Part shown: piece by piece, positions 19,950 through 32,163 of the stretch | Numbering within the stretch: the stretch's first letter is position 1 | Layout: each line of letters starts with the position of its first letter | Source: Malachius bipustulatus | Lineage: Eukaryota > Arthropoda > Insecta > Coleoptera > Melyridae | Length of the DNA: 64,000 nt | Direction: 5' to 3' | Assembly (NCBI GenBank): GCA_910589415.1 | Contig: OU342636.1 | Location: forward strand, 7,732,437-7,796,436 | Position numbers and translations under genes: made by a program | The notes under the pieces: model-generated | What the model was told of the DNA's origin: nothing | The model's input: the letters and a program-made list of their open reading frames with translations, nothing else | Database searches by the model: none

Positions 19950-22900
19950 CAGCTTCTTGAATGAAATTCATTTTGAACTAAACAACGATCAAAGATTCTG
20001 AAATTATAGCGGTACAGAGTTTTAAACTTGACAGTGTCATACTTAAATTAATAATTTAAAACTATTGTTACTATGGTAATGTTAAAAACATGGCACCTTA
20101 TAATAATTCCATTGTTATCACTGAATCGTATTATTTTACTCATTTCTTCTTAATCCGTGGTTCAATATGGCAAGGGGAGAATGAAAAGTTTAATACATAC
20201 AGCTCTTTCAGGTGCTCGGAGTTTTTAAATATCCTCGGCTACGCTACGCTTCGCCTCGGCCATTTAAATACTCCTCACACCTAAAAGTGAACTTTCGTAG
20301 CTTGTAATGTAAATAACTATTTCCTATAAGTATCTGTCTGTTTTTGTTTGCGTTTGACCACGTCCAATCATAAATTCTAATAAGTTACGTGCCTCTGGAG
20401 GCAAATCAGTTATCAAGCTTTTGAGTGTTTCTTCAATTCATTACAATTGACCTTTCATTCAACAATTTTGTAGTGGAAGTTTCAAAGGATCTATTAATTT
20501 CTCTCAATCTATTTTATAACTAAACAGAGCTGTTTTCAAAAACAAGAACAAAATAAATAATGAATATTGTGATTTGCCATGGCAGTACGTATCTACTCAA
20601 CAGAATCTCAACAAAACAACAGGTAAGGTCGAACTAATATAAAAAGTTAAAACTCACTCTGGATGCCCATTTTGAAAACTTGCCATTTTTTAAAAAAAGA
20701 TGTTCCAAACCAGATACCATCAACCTGTCCTGTTTATCCACGAAACAGTTCCCACTCTTCTTTATAATGAAAGTGTAGTTCACATAGGCAGGTACCATGT
20801 ACCTACCTAAATGATGAGAGTAGGTAACGACAGTAATAATAAAATTATCTAAAGCTAGGTGTACCATGCACTCTATAATTTTTAAGACCTTTCTTCAAGG
20901 GAACATTTGATTTAGATCTCTCTTTGAGGAATTTAAATTACTTTCCTAATTTTTTAGTACGTTTGACAACAATGTTTATTCTGAGAATGATGCAGCATTG
21001 CTTGGAACTTGGAATACCCTTCTTCCTTTTAAGTATCTAATTGCCAAAATCGCGAATTAACAAGAAAATTAATTTTGAAACTTTGTAGCTTTGATTGAGA
21101 CTGTACCTACTTAAATTTCCGGTATGAGAACTGTGTAGTAACTTCACGATTCTATTCAATGCCTACCTTTTTCATTTTACCTCAGGTTCTAATCAAGAAA
21201 GTTATACAACTGAATAGCAAATTTAATGAGAATGTACTACATATAAATTTTAGGGAAGGTTACTTTTATAAAGTGAATTTTTTGTGATAGATCGTATTTT
21301 TTCCACCAAAGTGCTGAATTTACCTCAGGTTCGATTTATTTAAAAATTCCCAAGCGCCGGATGTGAAAATCGATTGAAGCTCATACCTCATTAGTTTATT
21401 CAACTAGGCGACGTACAGGACAGGTGGCATACAGAAATAACCAACTAGTTAAAACCAAGACTTTCGATTTGTGCCTATCAGTGGTGATATTCTTTTGAAA
21501 GATGTTCGGTTAGTGCAACCTCTTGTTCTACATTAAGTTTCGAAGATTTCTTTTCATGTTTTATTTCATTAGTAGTTCTATTTTGAATGGGTGGAGGAGT
21601 TGATCCCATTTGAGACCAGGAATACGGCAAGGCAGAATGTTTCTTATCAGTTTATCAGTGCAAATAAAATTTCGTTATCTTATTCTCTTCCTATATCTTA
21701 AATTTAAATTACTTTTACTAAAAAATGTGTGTTTCTTTTCGAATTATAGGGTTTCACTATTGGGGCAATATGACAAGTGATGGAATAAGCACGTCTCTAT
21801 AGGGTATCAGGTGTCTTGTAATAGAACTTCACCTGTTTATAGAACGAATACCCTTTTTAAGGAATAAAAGTTACCATATACATAATGACCGGAAACGCTT
21901 AGGGAAAAATATACTTGGGAATTTTCTCAATCTTTTAATCTTATACCAAGAGGTTATTAAGTACAATTTAGAGCACACAAAACAAAGAAAAACAGCGGGA
22001 AAATTCATCAGTGGCATAGATACAGGGTAAATGACTCTTTTTTCGCTCAACAACTTCTATGTCCATGGACTTGCAAAACCTTACGTATCGGTACTTATCT
22101 TACTTACTTGGTCGAAAAAAGGCTTATCTACAAAAACTGTGTTTTGAGATAATCCAAAATTTGTGACAAAATTAAAAAATCTTACAACCCAAATGTCTCT
22201 GATTCAAATTAAACTAAATTCATTTAGAATGTTGCAACAAAGTTTATTTTTCTGAGGGCACATTTATTTTTTAATATTTCTAGACCATTCACATTTTTCT
22301 GCTAGTAGGTACCTAATTAATACAGGCTGTATCAGCTCGATTTAGACAACGGTGAGGGCCATGTAGGTCTCGTCAAGACGAAACAGTTTTTAAACAACTA
22401 AGTTAAAACAACTATCATGAATATTATGTCAATTTAGGACAACCACGCTTTCACAAGTGAAAAAGCAATTGAAAAGACATTCGTATAACGTTCAAAGAGG
22501 AGGTAGTAATCAAACAAAGATGGCAACACTGCTCTCGACCGGGTGTTCTCCCCGAGTCAAACAACAATATCGAAACAGCGAGTAAATGGTTTTATGGTGG
22601 CGTTTAAGCCGGCCTGTGTATCAGGTTCAAGTAACAATAAACAATCATAAAAGGTCTCAAATGAAATGCAATAAAAAGCACAAAATGATAATTCAATAAA
22701 ATATTGAATAGGTAAAACGAGGACAAGAAATTAATATTCTCCAAGGTTGGTTTTCTTTAATTAATCAAGCTGACGCTTGACATGAAATTAAAGAAATTAG
22801 GTATAGGAAATAATAATAAGAAAAACCTTCCAGAGGTATAAAAGAGTGGTGTCCCCAGTTGGATCAAAGTGTGAAAGATGTATGAAAGCTATCCTCTCTC

Positions 22901-23155
22901 GCTCTGCATTTTTTTTATACTCTCTGAGAAGAAACCAGAAATATATAGCTAATTCAATCGTCATATTTTTTCATCTTTCTGAAAGAGAATCTTGTAGCAC
23001 AGAACGCAATTTCCGCAACTCTGTTACCACTAAGTCCGGGCATACCTTAATCAAAGAATCTGGGTGGGGGTTAACTAGAAAGAGACAACGACAGGGACCG
23101 CCATTTTTCTAGACGATCACATTTTATTTTTGGCCTAGGGGGGTAAACATTACAA
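19950..23155. other. Intronic stretch without recognisable gene
   Basis: No coding or RNA gene is seen. At about 20208-20280 there is an imperfect inverted repeat around CCTCGGC...GCCTCGG with flanking TTTAAAT. The segment at about 22016-22070 (GATACAGGGTAAATGACTC, then CTTCTA..CCATGGA) is similar to 25668-25725, so both belong to a diverged interspersed repeat. Confidence 0.4.
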
Positions 23156-23157
23156 TA

Positions 23158-23485
23158 CAGAGTGAGATAAAAAATTCGAAAAAATAATCTCAGATTTTTG
23201 TTTCAAATGTTTCTATACCATAGGATAGTATCTACATGAAAAGTTAAAATAGGGACATGTAAGTTGTTTTTCTCTATCTTGAGCCGTTTTCGTTGTACAG
23301 GGCCTTGAAGTTCGAAAATGACAATTTTCAGTTGTTTATAACTCACAAAATTCTGAATTTAAACACCAACTGTAAAAGCCAATCTTATTTTTTCTTCTCA
23401 GACAATCTAAAAATGCAATAACATAGGAGGATTCCATTAAAAAAAAACATAACTTTGATATGCCACTCTCATATGGGACACTCTG
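23158..23485. mobile_element. Single-armed MITE, family B
   Basis: A 328-bp element with short ends CAGAGTG and CACTCTG, flanked by TA at 23156-23157 and 23486-23487. Its sequence corresponds to one arm of the palindromic element at 9461-10090 (ACATGTAAG, GCCGTTTTCGTTGTACAGGGCC, TTGTTTATAACTCA, AGACAATCTAAAAATGC), so it is the plausible monomer from which that dimer arose. It lies in Dis3l2 intron 2. Confidence 0.75.
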
Positions 23486-23902
23486 TATAGTTCAAAATAA
23501 TTTTAAATAATGACCATTGTGATCCTGTACTTGAATTTGCAAAAAAAAAAAAACGAAAAAATCCATTGTTTGGTCCACAGAGACCGCTTTGAATGAGCTG
23601 TGACACCCTGTATGTATAGTGATTTACTTAAAATATTTTGAGGAAATCTTCCTTTTATTGTTAAACAAATTAAAATCAATTAGCGGCAAATTATGAGTTT
23701 ATAATTTTTTGCTATTATAGGTAAGACATTTCAAAGTGATTTAAAAAGTTTTTTTCCAAAATACATCCTTCCGCTAATTATTCCGAAATAATGCATTTTT
23801 AAAAGCTAATTTGATTCCACTATTAGGGCTCTCTTCTCTATTACCCGATAAAGTAAAAAAGACCAAAGTTAGCATACAGGACTAGCGTTTTTAAAATGTG
23901 TG

Positions 23903-25345
23903 TACTGTTATGGAAAATGTGTTTAGATAAAGAAAAAAATAGTAACTTCAAGTTTGAATAAAATTTAAAAATGTAACAATTAAATTTATAATAGCCTGTC
24001 ACAATAAAAATGTTATAATAAGAAATTGGAAATGTCAAAAGAAAATAATTTTTGGATTGTTGAAAAATTAGGAAAGAAAAAAAAGTGAAGGTGATATTGA
24101 GATAACAACGAGAACGTAAAAAAATCAGAGGGTAAATTTGTCAGAAAGAAAAGAGTGAAATAATTATTTATACGAGCAAAGAGAAGCAGCAAGAGATGGA
24201 GAAGAGTATTAAAAAAAAAACACAGGGAATAAGACAGGCAACGAAAAGGAAACATTGAAATTAAAGGAGAAGGTGAAAGAATCTTGGCGAACACAAAATA
24301 GAAGAACACGTAAAATCATATTGGGAAAAGGAGTTCTTCACGAAACTAGAAGCAGGAAAGAATTTGGTAGCTGTTATGGAAGAAAAGAAGAAGTAAAATT
24401 TTATGAAATAATCAAGAAGATGTGCTAGGAGAGTTGAAAAGAAGACATAATAAGTAGAAATTGTATAGAAAATTGGAAGCTGTATGAGAGCTGATGAGAG
24501 AATTGGAACGGAATTGAAGAAAATTGGTTGGAGAAAAGTAGAAGGACGTTTGCTGTGGTAGAAGGAGCACATGAAATTGTATGTTTTTTGTTCAAATTAT
24601 TTATTGTTATCGATTTCAAATTGTTAGGCAGTAGATATAAATTCAGAGCTACGACGGCGTATTGGTGCCACAGAGCAAATTCTTTTTTTAAATATTTCGA
24701 CATTTCAAATCTCAAAATTTTGAGATTGCAAAGGCAAAATTTTGTGATTTTTTGTCACAATGTTGAGTTTAATTCTCAAAATTTTGTGTTGTAAATCTCA
24801 AAATTTTGTGCTGTAAATCTCAATCTGGTCATCTTCTTTATTCAGTAAAAATCGATACATATCGTAAAATCAGTACAACCTGGCAACACTGTGCAGTATT
24901 CCAACTGTATTTCAACAGCGGAATAATCTCTTTGAATCTCGCATGCGTACTACTTCTGTAGGCTGACCAAAATTTTGAGATTTATTCCCATGACTTAATC
25001 TCAAAATTTTGACTTTGCAATTTCAAAATTTTTACTATGAAATTTCAAAATTGTGAGACTGAAACTCAAAATTTTGAGTTTTGAAACGTCGAAATATTAA
25101 AAAAAAAAATGTACTGTGGCACTAATACGCTGTCGTACTGAGCTCTATAGGTAGGTATTTAAATTTATTTTTGAGAGTTTGTAACATTTATGTAAATATT
25201 TATCTGTGAACCCAACTGAGAGAAGAGTGCCCTCTATAAAATATGATGGTTTTTTTATGTTATGGTAGAAAATTTGGAAAAAAAATCAGAAGTAATATTT
25301 AAAGTAATAATAGATTTTGTAAGAAATAGATAAGGGAGAATAAAA
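23903..25345. repeat. GA-rich TIR repeat 'GTACTGTTAT', copy 3, interrupted
   Basis: Starts GTACTGTTATGG and follows the reverse orientation of copy 1: AAGTGAAGG..GATA, then GAGAAGCAG, and GAGTGCCCTCT near 25225. The plus strand is purine-rich. A palindromic element (24643-25150) interrupts it. The right end lacks the terminal ATAACAGTAC, so this copy is truncated there; 25345 is approximate. False minus-strand ORFs arise from the pyrimidine strand. Confidence 0.6.
24643..25150. repeat. Palindromic element built of CAAAATTTTG words
   Basis: An inverted repeat of about 508 bp with outer arms AGAGCTACGACGGCGTATTG and its complement CAATACGCCGTCG-like, slightly diverged. Inside are at least seven copies of the perfect palindrome CAAAATTTTG. 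The centre (about 24820-24960) is non-repetitive and contains a GGCAACACTG word. No coding capacity. It is inserted in the GA-rich repeat. Confidence 0.65.
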
Positions 25346-26576
25346 AAAGGCACACAACACATAGGCCCAATTCTCTTTGGCCTACCTGCCACTTAAGCCA
25401 ATTAACATTAATTAATGTTAATATTTCTGTTACATAGGTCCATTAAAAAAGTCATAAAATGAACATAGGACTATATTTACACCTTTGCTGGTACACTTAA
25501 ACCATTGTTACAATAATTATTTTGTAGGCAATGGGTAATTTAATTACTTGGGACTATTGTAATTTAAACGGGCGCGTTTTATTTAGTAAGGGAGGACCAA
25601 CAACTCATTTTTGGAAAATTTGCACTTTGGCCTTTTTTCGACCAAGCCATCGATTCATCAGAGGCGTAGATACAGGGTATATGACCCCTTTATCGCTCAG
25701 TAGCTTCTACACCCATGGATTTACCAAGACCTTTCTTATCAGCGTTGAATTCTTCACAGTTTTCTCGTAAAAAAGGTACATTTATGAATATTCAAAAATC
25801 CCCATAGTTTTCAAGTAAATTGAGTTAATTTCAAGTAAAAAAGATTTTTTTAACAAACACAAGAAATTAAAATCCATGGCCGATGGTTTTGAAATTTGAT
25901 ACAGCGGCCTAGATGATGATTCTAAACAACTTTTTCAAATAACTTTTCGTCATATTTGCTACATAAATATAAAATTTCCTATCTATCTGAGTTTGTGCAT
26001 TTTTGTATCCTATAGCTGGGGAATTTTCCCTGTTGAGTGAGCACCGAGGTGAGCACTTTGCTCCACAGAAAAATAGTTTTTTTGAAATTTTACAAAGGAG
26101 TACTTGATATTTCAAAACTGAAATTAAAATTATGTTAAAAATTAGTCTTCATGCAAGCAGGGCTGAACCCAAAAAAAAAAGAAAATTCAGATAGAGATTT
26201 TTTATCTCTTTTTAAGTCGTTTCACCTATCCGGGTACACACTGTAGATTAATTTTTCAGATAGGTTAGTTAACTGGATTGCGCTTTATGAATACGATGAG
26301 AACAATTTAATGGCCCAGATAATTTATATAAGTTCATATAAATCTAAATAAATTAACCGAGTCATCAGTAACATTCCCACCTCTGTAAGTGTACTATGCC
26401 GGTGCTGGTAAGTAAAGTCTTTAATAAACTTTCGCTGAATAAGTAGAGTGGGGAAGAATTGGGGGTGATGGAGGCAGGAGGAGGTTACAATACAATGACA
26501 TTATCAAGAATGCTCATCACCTAGAACCGAGCCTAAAACATTACCACCTGTTAGTGCGCTGTTAAATGTCGATAAT
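25346..26576. other. Intronic spacer upstream of exon 3
   Basis: No gene is seen. It contains the diverged repeat at 25668-25725 (see 22016-22070) and unremarkable AT-rich DNA. Between 26380 and 26550 base composition is closer to that of the exons, but no frame is open. Confidence 0.35.
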
Positions 26577-26602
26577 TTATTATTATTATTATTATTATTA
26601 TA
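26577..26602. repeat. (ATT)n microsatellite
   Basis: About eight tandem ATT units within 120 bp of the exon 2 donor of Dis3l2. Confidence 0.9.
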
Positions 26603-26715
26603 ACCACCAGTATTGCCAGAAATTGAAATTCAGTAAAATATGAAAAAACATAATATTCAGCCAGTCTGCCAGCCATAATATAACACAGCAGAAATCTCAT
26701 GTTGACACAACTTAC

Positions 26716-27931
26716 CAGCCAGATCATTGGTGCAATATTTATTCAAAGACTCCCTGATCCTGATCGAACTGGAAGTATTGATGAACATCCCGAAGGTCTC
26801 CAGCGTCCGCTGTAGCTCCGTGAGCATACGCTGCTTGGGCGGTTCGTGACACCTGAGAAATGCCAGTTCCGGAAAGTGATCGCTAATTTCACGTGCGACA
26901 CTCATATTTGCCAACAGCATAAACTCCTCGATCAATTTATTCGCGTCCTTGATCTCCTGTCGCTTCCAATCGATAGGGTCCCTCGTCTCCGGATCCAAAA
27001 CAAACGACAGCTTGATTTGATCAATCTTTAAAGCGCCATTGTCGAATCTTTGCTTTCTCATGATTACAGCCAGCTTGTTGAGGGTGTTCACGATCCTCGA
27101 GAGATCCTCGACGGTGTACCCGTTCACGATCTCGGGGAACCCACTAAAAGGCCCGGCGGGATTCTCAATCATCTCCTGGGCATGCTCATATGCCAGTTGG
27201 CAGCACGAGTTGATCACTGATCGAGTGAACCGGGTCGAAACGACTTCAGCCTCTTTCGTCATTTCCCAGACCACGGAAAATGAGAGTTTATCCTGGCCCG
27301 GCAGCAGGGAGCACATGAGACACAGCTCGATCGGTAACATGTGATAAGTCTGATTGATGAGGTAAGTTGTGGTAGCGTTCCTGCTTACCTCCAAGTCCAG
27401 GTCCGTTCCCTCTTTTAAATAAAACGATGCATCTGAAATGTGAACTCCGATCTCGTAATTTCCGTTGGGAAGTTCCCGACAAGACACTGCGTCATCTAGA
27501 TCTCGAGCCGTCAGAGGATCGATGGTGAAGACACATCGATCCCTGAAGTCCTCTCGGTACTCGAACTCCTCTTCGGGAATTTTCGTGGTGGGCGGCGGGA
27601 TGAACTTGCGGGCATTTTCAGTGAAAGGTCTTATGTCCAGACCGCACTCCTCGACGATCGCTCGTGCTTCCGCCTGGTAGTCTCCGACGCAACCTATCGT
27701 TTCCCCGATCATACCGGACGGACGTTTCTTTTTGTCCCATGAGATAATGTGTCCCAGGTAGAGGTTTTTGGTAAAAGAGTCGGGGTCTTCCCTGAATCCC
27801 TGCGGCCAGAACATGGGCGGGATTAACATCTGCGGAAAACGTTTATCCCGGGGAATGAATTGGACTTCGATGGCTGCCTTGCCTGACCGCTGCAACAATT
27901 GCAGGTTACCGACAGCGCTCCTAGGATGGTT
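26716..27931 (-). CDS. Dis3l2: Dis3l2 coding exon 2 (second cold-shock domain and RNB core)
   Basis: This 1216-nt exon starts after a CAG acceptor at 27932-27934 with NHPRSAVGNLQLL and ends before GTAAG at 26715. It encodes roughly residues 379-784: the rest of the cold-shock region (GKAAIEVQFIPRDKRFPQML), then the RNB domain. The catalytic motif TIDPLTARDLDDAVSC, with its metal-binding aspartates, is near residue 514. Further family blocks are KLSFSVVW, YEHAQEMI, KLIEEFMLLAN and FLRCHEPP. Codon use is richer in G+C than the surrounding introns. There are no stops or frameshifts, so the gene looks functional. Confidence 0.95.
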
Positions 27932-28261
27932 CTGAAAAAAAAGATTTCAAAATGTAAGATATAGATATACAAAGGACATTTTGAGGTGACAGGTGATTTT
28001 TTTGGTTAGGAGTATCAAAATTGCGTTACTAAATAAAATAATCACTAAAATCAAAGTTACTGGGCCGTTTGATTTCCCCTTTCATTAAAAATCTTGCATC
28101 TTTACTGAGAAATTGATTAGTTTTATTCTTATATTTATTAACTATCAAAATGTAATGAATTTTTTAAACATCCCCCTCCCTTGTGTTAAATATTATTTAA
28201 AAATAATCACTAATGACACTCTTTAACAACTTATTAATGAATCATAGGTTAAAAATAAAGA

Positions 28262-29746
28262 CTGTTGTTAAGCCTGTCGAACCCCAAACTGGCGGAAATG
28301 AGACAGAAAACACGTAAGCTTTTTAACAAAGCCAAGAAAACAGGAAAGTGGGACGAATATAAGACCACCATTACTGAATACAACAAGGAGATCAGATTTG
28401 CAAGAAGAGCTGCGTGGAGGAAGCTCTGTCAGGATGTGGAAACGACATCCGAAGGAGCAAGACTCTACAAACTCATGGCAAAAGATCCCCTGAACCCCAT
28501 TGGTACCTTAAAAAATAGCAATGGTAATTACACAGAAACCGGGAGGGAAACTCTTAAGGTACTCCTCAGAGCACACTTTCCGGACTGCAGGGTAATTGAA
28601 GTGGAAGATGGCCTACACAACACCCTGGAAAACCTGAATCACAGGGTCACCAGGGAGGACTGGAGGACATCAAGACACATAATTACATATGAAAAAGTTA
28701 AATGGACCATAAGCTTATTTGAGCCTTACAAGTCACCTGGCCCGGACCGGATCTATCCTGCCCTGTTAGAGCAGGCGAGTGAAGATCTCACGCCGGTGCT
28801 TTGTAGGATATTCAGAGCCAGTTTGACACTTGGTTACATTCCACTGGCCTGGAGAGAAATAAAAGAGGTCTTTATACCTAAACCTGGACGTAATGACTAC
28901 GACGAGGCCAAGGCATATAGACCGATTAGTTTGACATCCTTTTTACTAAAAGCGATGGAAAAACTGGTTGAAAAGCATCTCAGGCAAACCTTTCTTACAG
29001 AGAGGCCTTTAAGCCAGAGGCAACATGCTTTTCAACCAGGTAAATCATGCGAATCAGCTTTGCACCAGCTAGTGATGAGAATAGAAAAATCACTAGACAA
29101 CAAAGAAATTGCCCTCGGGGCTTTTCTAGACATAGAGGGGGCGTTTGACAACACCTCCTTCAGCTGCATGGTATCGGCCGCTAGAAGACATGGCATCGAT
29201 GACACCACAACTAGGTGGCTGAGCGCTATGTTGGAAGGCAGAAGAGTCCAAGCAACTCTGTTTGGCGAGACAATGAGGGTCACCGTCACCAAAGTATGCC
29301 CACAGGGCGGAGTCCTATCTCCGTTGCTGTGGGACATGGTGGTGGATGACCCACTCAACAAGCTAAACAACAAAGGTTATTATATCCAGGGCTATGCGGA
29401 TGACATAGTCACACTGGTCATGGGGAAATACACTAAAACCATCTCAGAGCTCATGTAAGGGGGTCTGAATACCGTGGAGGAATGGTGCCTCGGGGCGAAG
29501 CTTCGCGTGAACCCTGTCAAAACGGAACGGGTTCCCTTCACCAAAAGAAGCAAGATGGAGGATTTAACCCCACCCATCTTCTTCAATGAACGGCTGCAGG
29601 TGAACGACCGGGTCAAATATCTGGGAGTAACCCTGGATGCAAAACTGACCTGGAATCTGCAGAAGGCGATTAATAAAAGTAAAACGGCATGCAGAAGGTC
29701 ATTCAGTAAAACATGGGGACTAAAACCACGCATGGTCGTGTCGTGA
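28262..29746 (+). pseudogene. LINE reverse transcriptase, 5'-truncated, with nonsense codon
   Basis: Frame 28265-29455 encodes the segment before RT (KTGKWDEYK, ARRAAWRKL) and the RT domain: SPGPDRIYPALL, YRPISLTSFLLK, AFLDIEGAFDN, CPQGGVLSPLLW and the catalytic GYADDIV. A TAA at 29456-29458 interrupts the frame, which continues unchanged to 29746 (NTVEEWC, then VKYLGVTLD). The endonuclease is missing. With the RNase H piece at 33.8-34.16 kb of what looks like the same family, this fits an I/R1/LOA/Kiri-type LINE; I cannot fix the clade by eye. It is antisense to Dis3l2, in intron 1. Confidence 0.85.
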
Positions 29747-30836
29747 CTAAAGGTCTGCACTAGGGGCAACGGCGCCAGAGACGTCCGACTGTGGAATCTC
29801 TGATATACCGTATCATCTGTTGTCGTGGTCACGTTCCGCGCACAGAGAGATGCGGACGTATATGAACTTAGCGAAACACTTTCAACAAATCGACGCGCGC
29901 ATAGTGCCATTATTTGCCGTTTTTTTGCCGTTAATTAATTGTGCAAAAAAAAAAATTTGCCGCTCTTATTTTTTAAAAAATACAGGGTGTTTCGCTAACT
30001 TCACGTGAAGTTAGCGAAGCAGTTTCTGCAAATGATTTGCAAATCGCCGCGCGATAGTTGAATCATTTGCCGTTTTTTTGCCGTTAATTAGTTGTGCAAA
30101 AAAAAAAATTTGCCGCTCTTATTTTTTAAAAAATACAGGGTGTTTCGCTAACTTCACGTGAATTTAGCGAAGCACTTTCTGCAAATGAATAGCAAATCGA
30201 GGCGTGAGAGCTGAATCATTTGCCGTTTTTTTTTCCATTAATTAGTTGTGTAAACAAAAATTTTGTAGTTCTTATTTAAAAAAAAAAGATTCATTAAAAA
30301 AAACTAAAAAAGAGTGTTTAACTGTGGCCAAGTATGCATGGAGACAGCGAAGCATATTTATAAAATGAAAACAGCAAACAGCTCTGGCCGTTAATTTCTG
30401 CCCAAACAAAAAATCACACTGCTTGATAAACGGTTTTTAGGGTGTCTCGCTAACTTTCATTGGCACTAAGCTTAAATATTTTTTTTTTTTTTAATTAATG
30501 AAAATATATAACGGCAAAATCCAAAAAGCTGTGAATAATTAAAACAGCCCTAGCGGCTAATTCCTGCACAAAAAAAAATATCAAAATGTTTGATATACAA
30601 AGGGGTTTTAGGGAGTGTCTTTACTAATTTTCGTCCGCTCTGAAATTGATTTTTTTTTTTATGAAAATATATAACGGCAAAATCCAAAAAGGTGGGAATA
30701 ATTAAAACAGCCCTAGCGGCTAATTCCTGCACAAAAAAATATCAAAATGTTTGATATACAAAGGGGTGTTAGGGAGTGTCTTTACTAATTTTCGTCCGCT
30801 CTGAAATTGATTTTTTTTTTTTAATGAAAATATATA

Positions 30837-31584
30837 CAGGGTGTCCCAAGATTTCTTTATCAAGGGATATCCGCGTTATTTTAAAACATAAACAAATGAA
30901 ATTCAGGAAATTTCAACCATACCCCTAAGGCTTTGCAGCTGCACCCTCAATACCCCTTTACGCCTTTCCACCCCTAAGTAATCATCCCCTACTTTTTTTT
31001 TCCAAATGACACCCCCATATTTTTTTTGCTCGGCAGGATTGTTGACTTCTTTCTGAATACAATGTCATACGATTTTTTCAAATCGAGACATATCTAGCAC
31101 GCCGAAAATAATATATCATTACAAACGAGGGTTGTCAAGGAATAACAATTAACATTTAATATGACATTAAAATCGTAGAAGCAATTATTATTATTAACGC
31201 CTATATCCAGTGACACCGGTATTACTAGTTAAGGTGGTTGGAGGAAACATTAACACAAAAAACAACCAATTGCAACTGCTTGAGAACCCTCGATTGTTTT
31301 GATATTATATTGTTTTCGGCGTGCTAGATATGTCTCGATTTGAAAAAATCGTATGACATTGTATTCAGAAAGAAGTCAACAATCCTGCCGAGCAAAAAAA
31401 ATATGGGGGTGTCATTTGAAAAAAAAAAGTAGGGGATGATTACTTAGGGGTGGAAAGGCGTGAAGGGGCATTGAGGGTGCAGCTGCAAAGCGTTAGGGGT
31501 ATGATTGAAATTTTCTGAATTTCATTTGTTTATTTTTTGAAATAACGCGGATATCCCTTGATAAAGAAATCTTGGGACACCCTG
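30837..31584. mobile_element. Palindromic MITE inside the Foldback arm
   Basis: A 748-bp hairpin with ends CAGGGTGTCCCAAGATTTC and GAAATCTTGGGACACCCTG, flanked by TA (30835-30836, 31585-31586). The arms match almost throughout, including AATCCTGCCGAGCAAAAAA and CATACGATTTTTTCAAATCG with their complements. The central region of about 150 bp is not palindromic. The close arm identity suggests a recent insertion or arm homogenisation. Confidence 0.85.
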
Positions 31585-31586
31585 TA

Positions 31587-31989
31587 TAGTAGGATTAACT
31601 TTAAAAAGTCAGATGTGACGTCTCACTAACCGTCCGAATTAATATTTTTAATTTCACCAGAAAATGTCAAACAGTTAATTGTCAAGTTGTGAACGAGCGT
31701 AATTATTGAAGGAATCATTCAAAAAATGAATTGAACCGCTTACGTCAGTTTGAGAGCCACTGACAACTACATAAAATTTATTCACGTAATGACATTCTAT
31801 CCTTTGTGTTGTGCATTTAATTCTCATTCAAAACCAATGTTGACGTATACTTATTTATGCGGGATGGAGTGTTTAGACAAACTGGACGGTTACTATAAAA
31901 ACCGCGTATATGAAACAAAATAAATCGAACTATCAAAAGGATGTGTATTCTTAATCGATACGTATGACTTTTTAGACTTTATTGGACTA
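31587..31989 (-). repeat. 403-bp TA-flanked repeat, copy 1
   Basis: The reverse complement of 35875-36276, about 95% or more identical by eye over the whole length. It is bounded by TA on both sides and starts/ends with TAGT words (TAGTCCAATAAAG, TAGTAGGATTAAC). It may be an independent TA-targeting element with very short TIRs, or a piece of a gypsy LTR. It sits directly against the MITE at 30837-31584. Confidence 0.75.
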
Positions 31990-32163
31990 TAACGGCAAAA
32001 TCCAAAAAGGTGTGAATAATTAAAACAGCCCTAGCGGCTAATTCCTGCACAAAAAAAAATCAAAATGTTTGATATACAAAGGGGTTTTAGGGAGTGTCTT
32101 TACTAATTTTCGTCCGCTCTGAAATTGATTGTTTTTTTTTTTTTTTTAATGAAAATACATATA

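Larger units (their letters stand above)
30511..32135. repeat. Three direct copies of a 163-bp unit in the Foldback left arm
   Basis: Copies start with ACGGCAAAATCC at 30511, 30674 and 31992 and end near CTCTGAAATTGA at about 30650, 30810 and 32130. Each contains ACAGCCCTAGCGGCTAATTCC and TTTGATATACAAAGGGG. The second and third are separated by 1.15 kb of inserted DNA. The right arm has a single inverted copy (about 32800-32950), so the arms differ in copy number. Confidence 0.8.

Noticed and set aside
23841..24715. Four overlapping minus-strand ORFs rich in Phe, Leu and Ser
   Set aside because: Same composition effect in the third copy of the GA-rich repeat. The frames are not conserved between copies.
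29032..29910. Minus-strand ORFs of 113 and 172 codons
   Set aside because: Antisense shadows of the plus-strand LINE reverse transcriptase. No motifs of their own.
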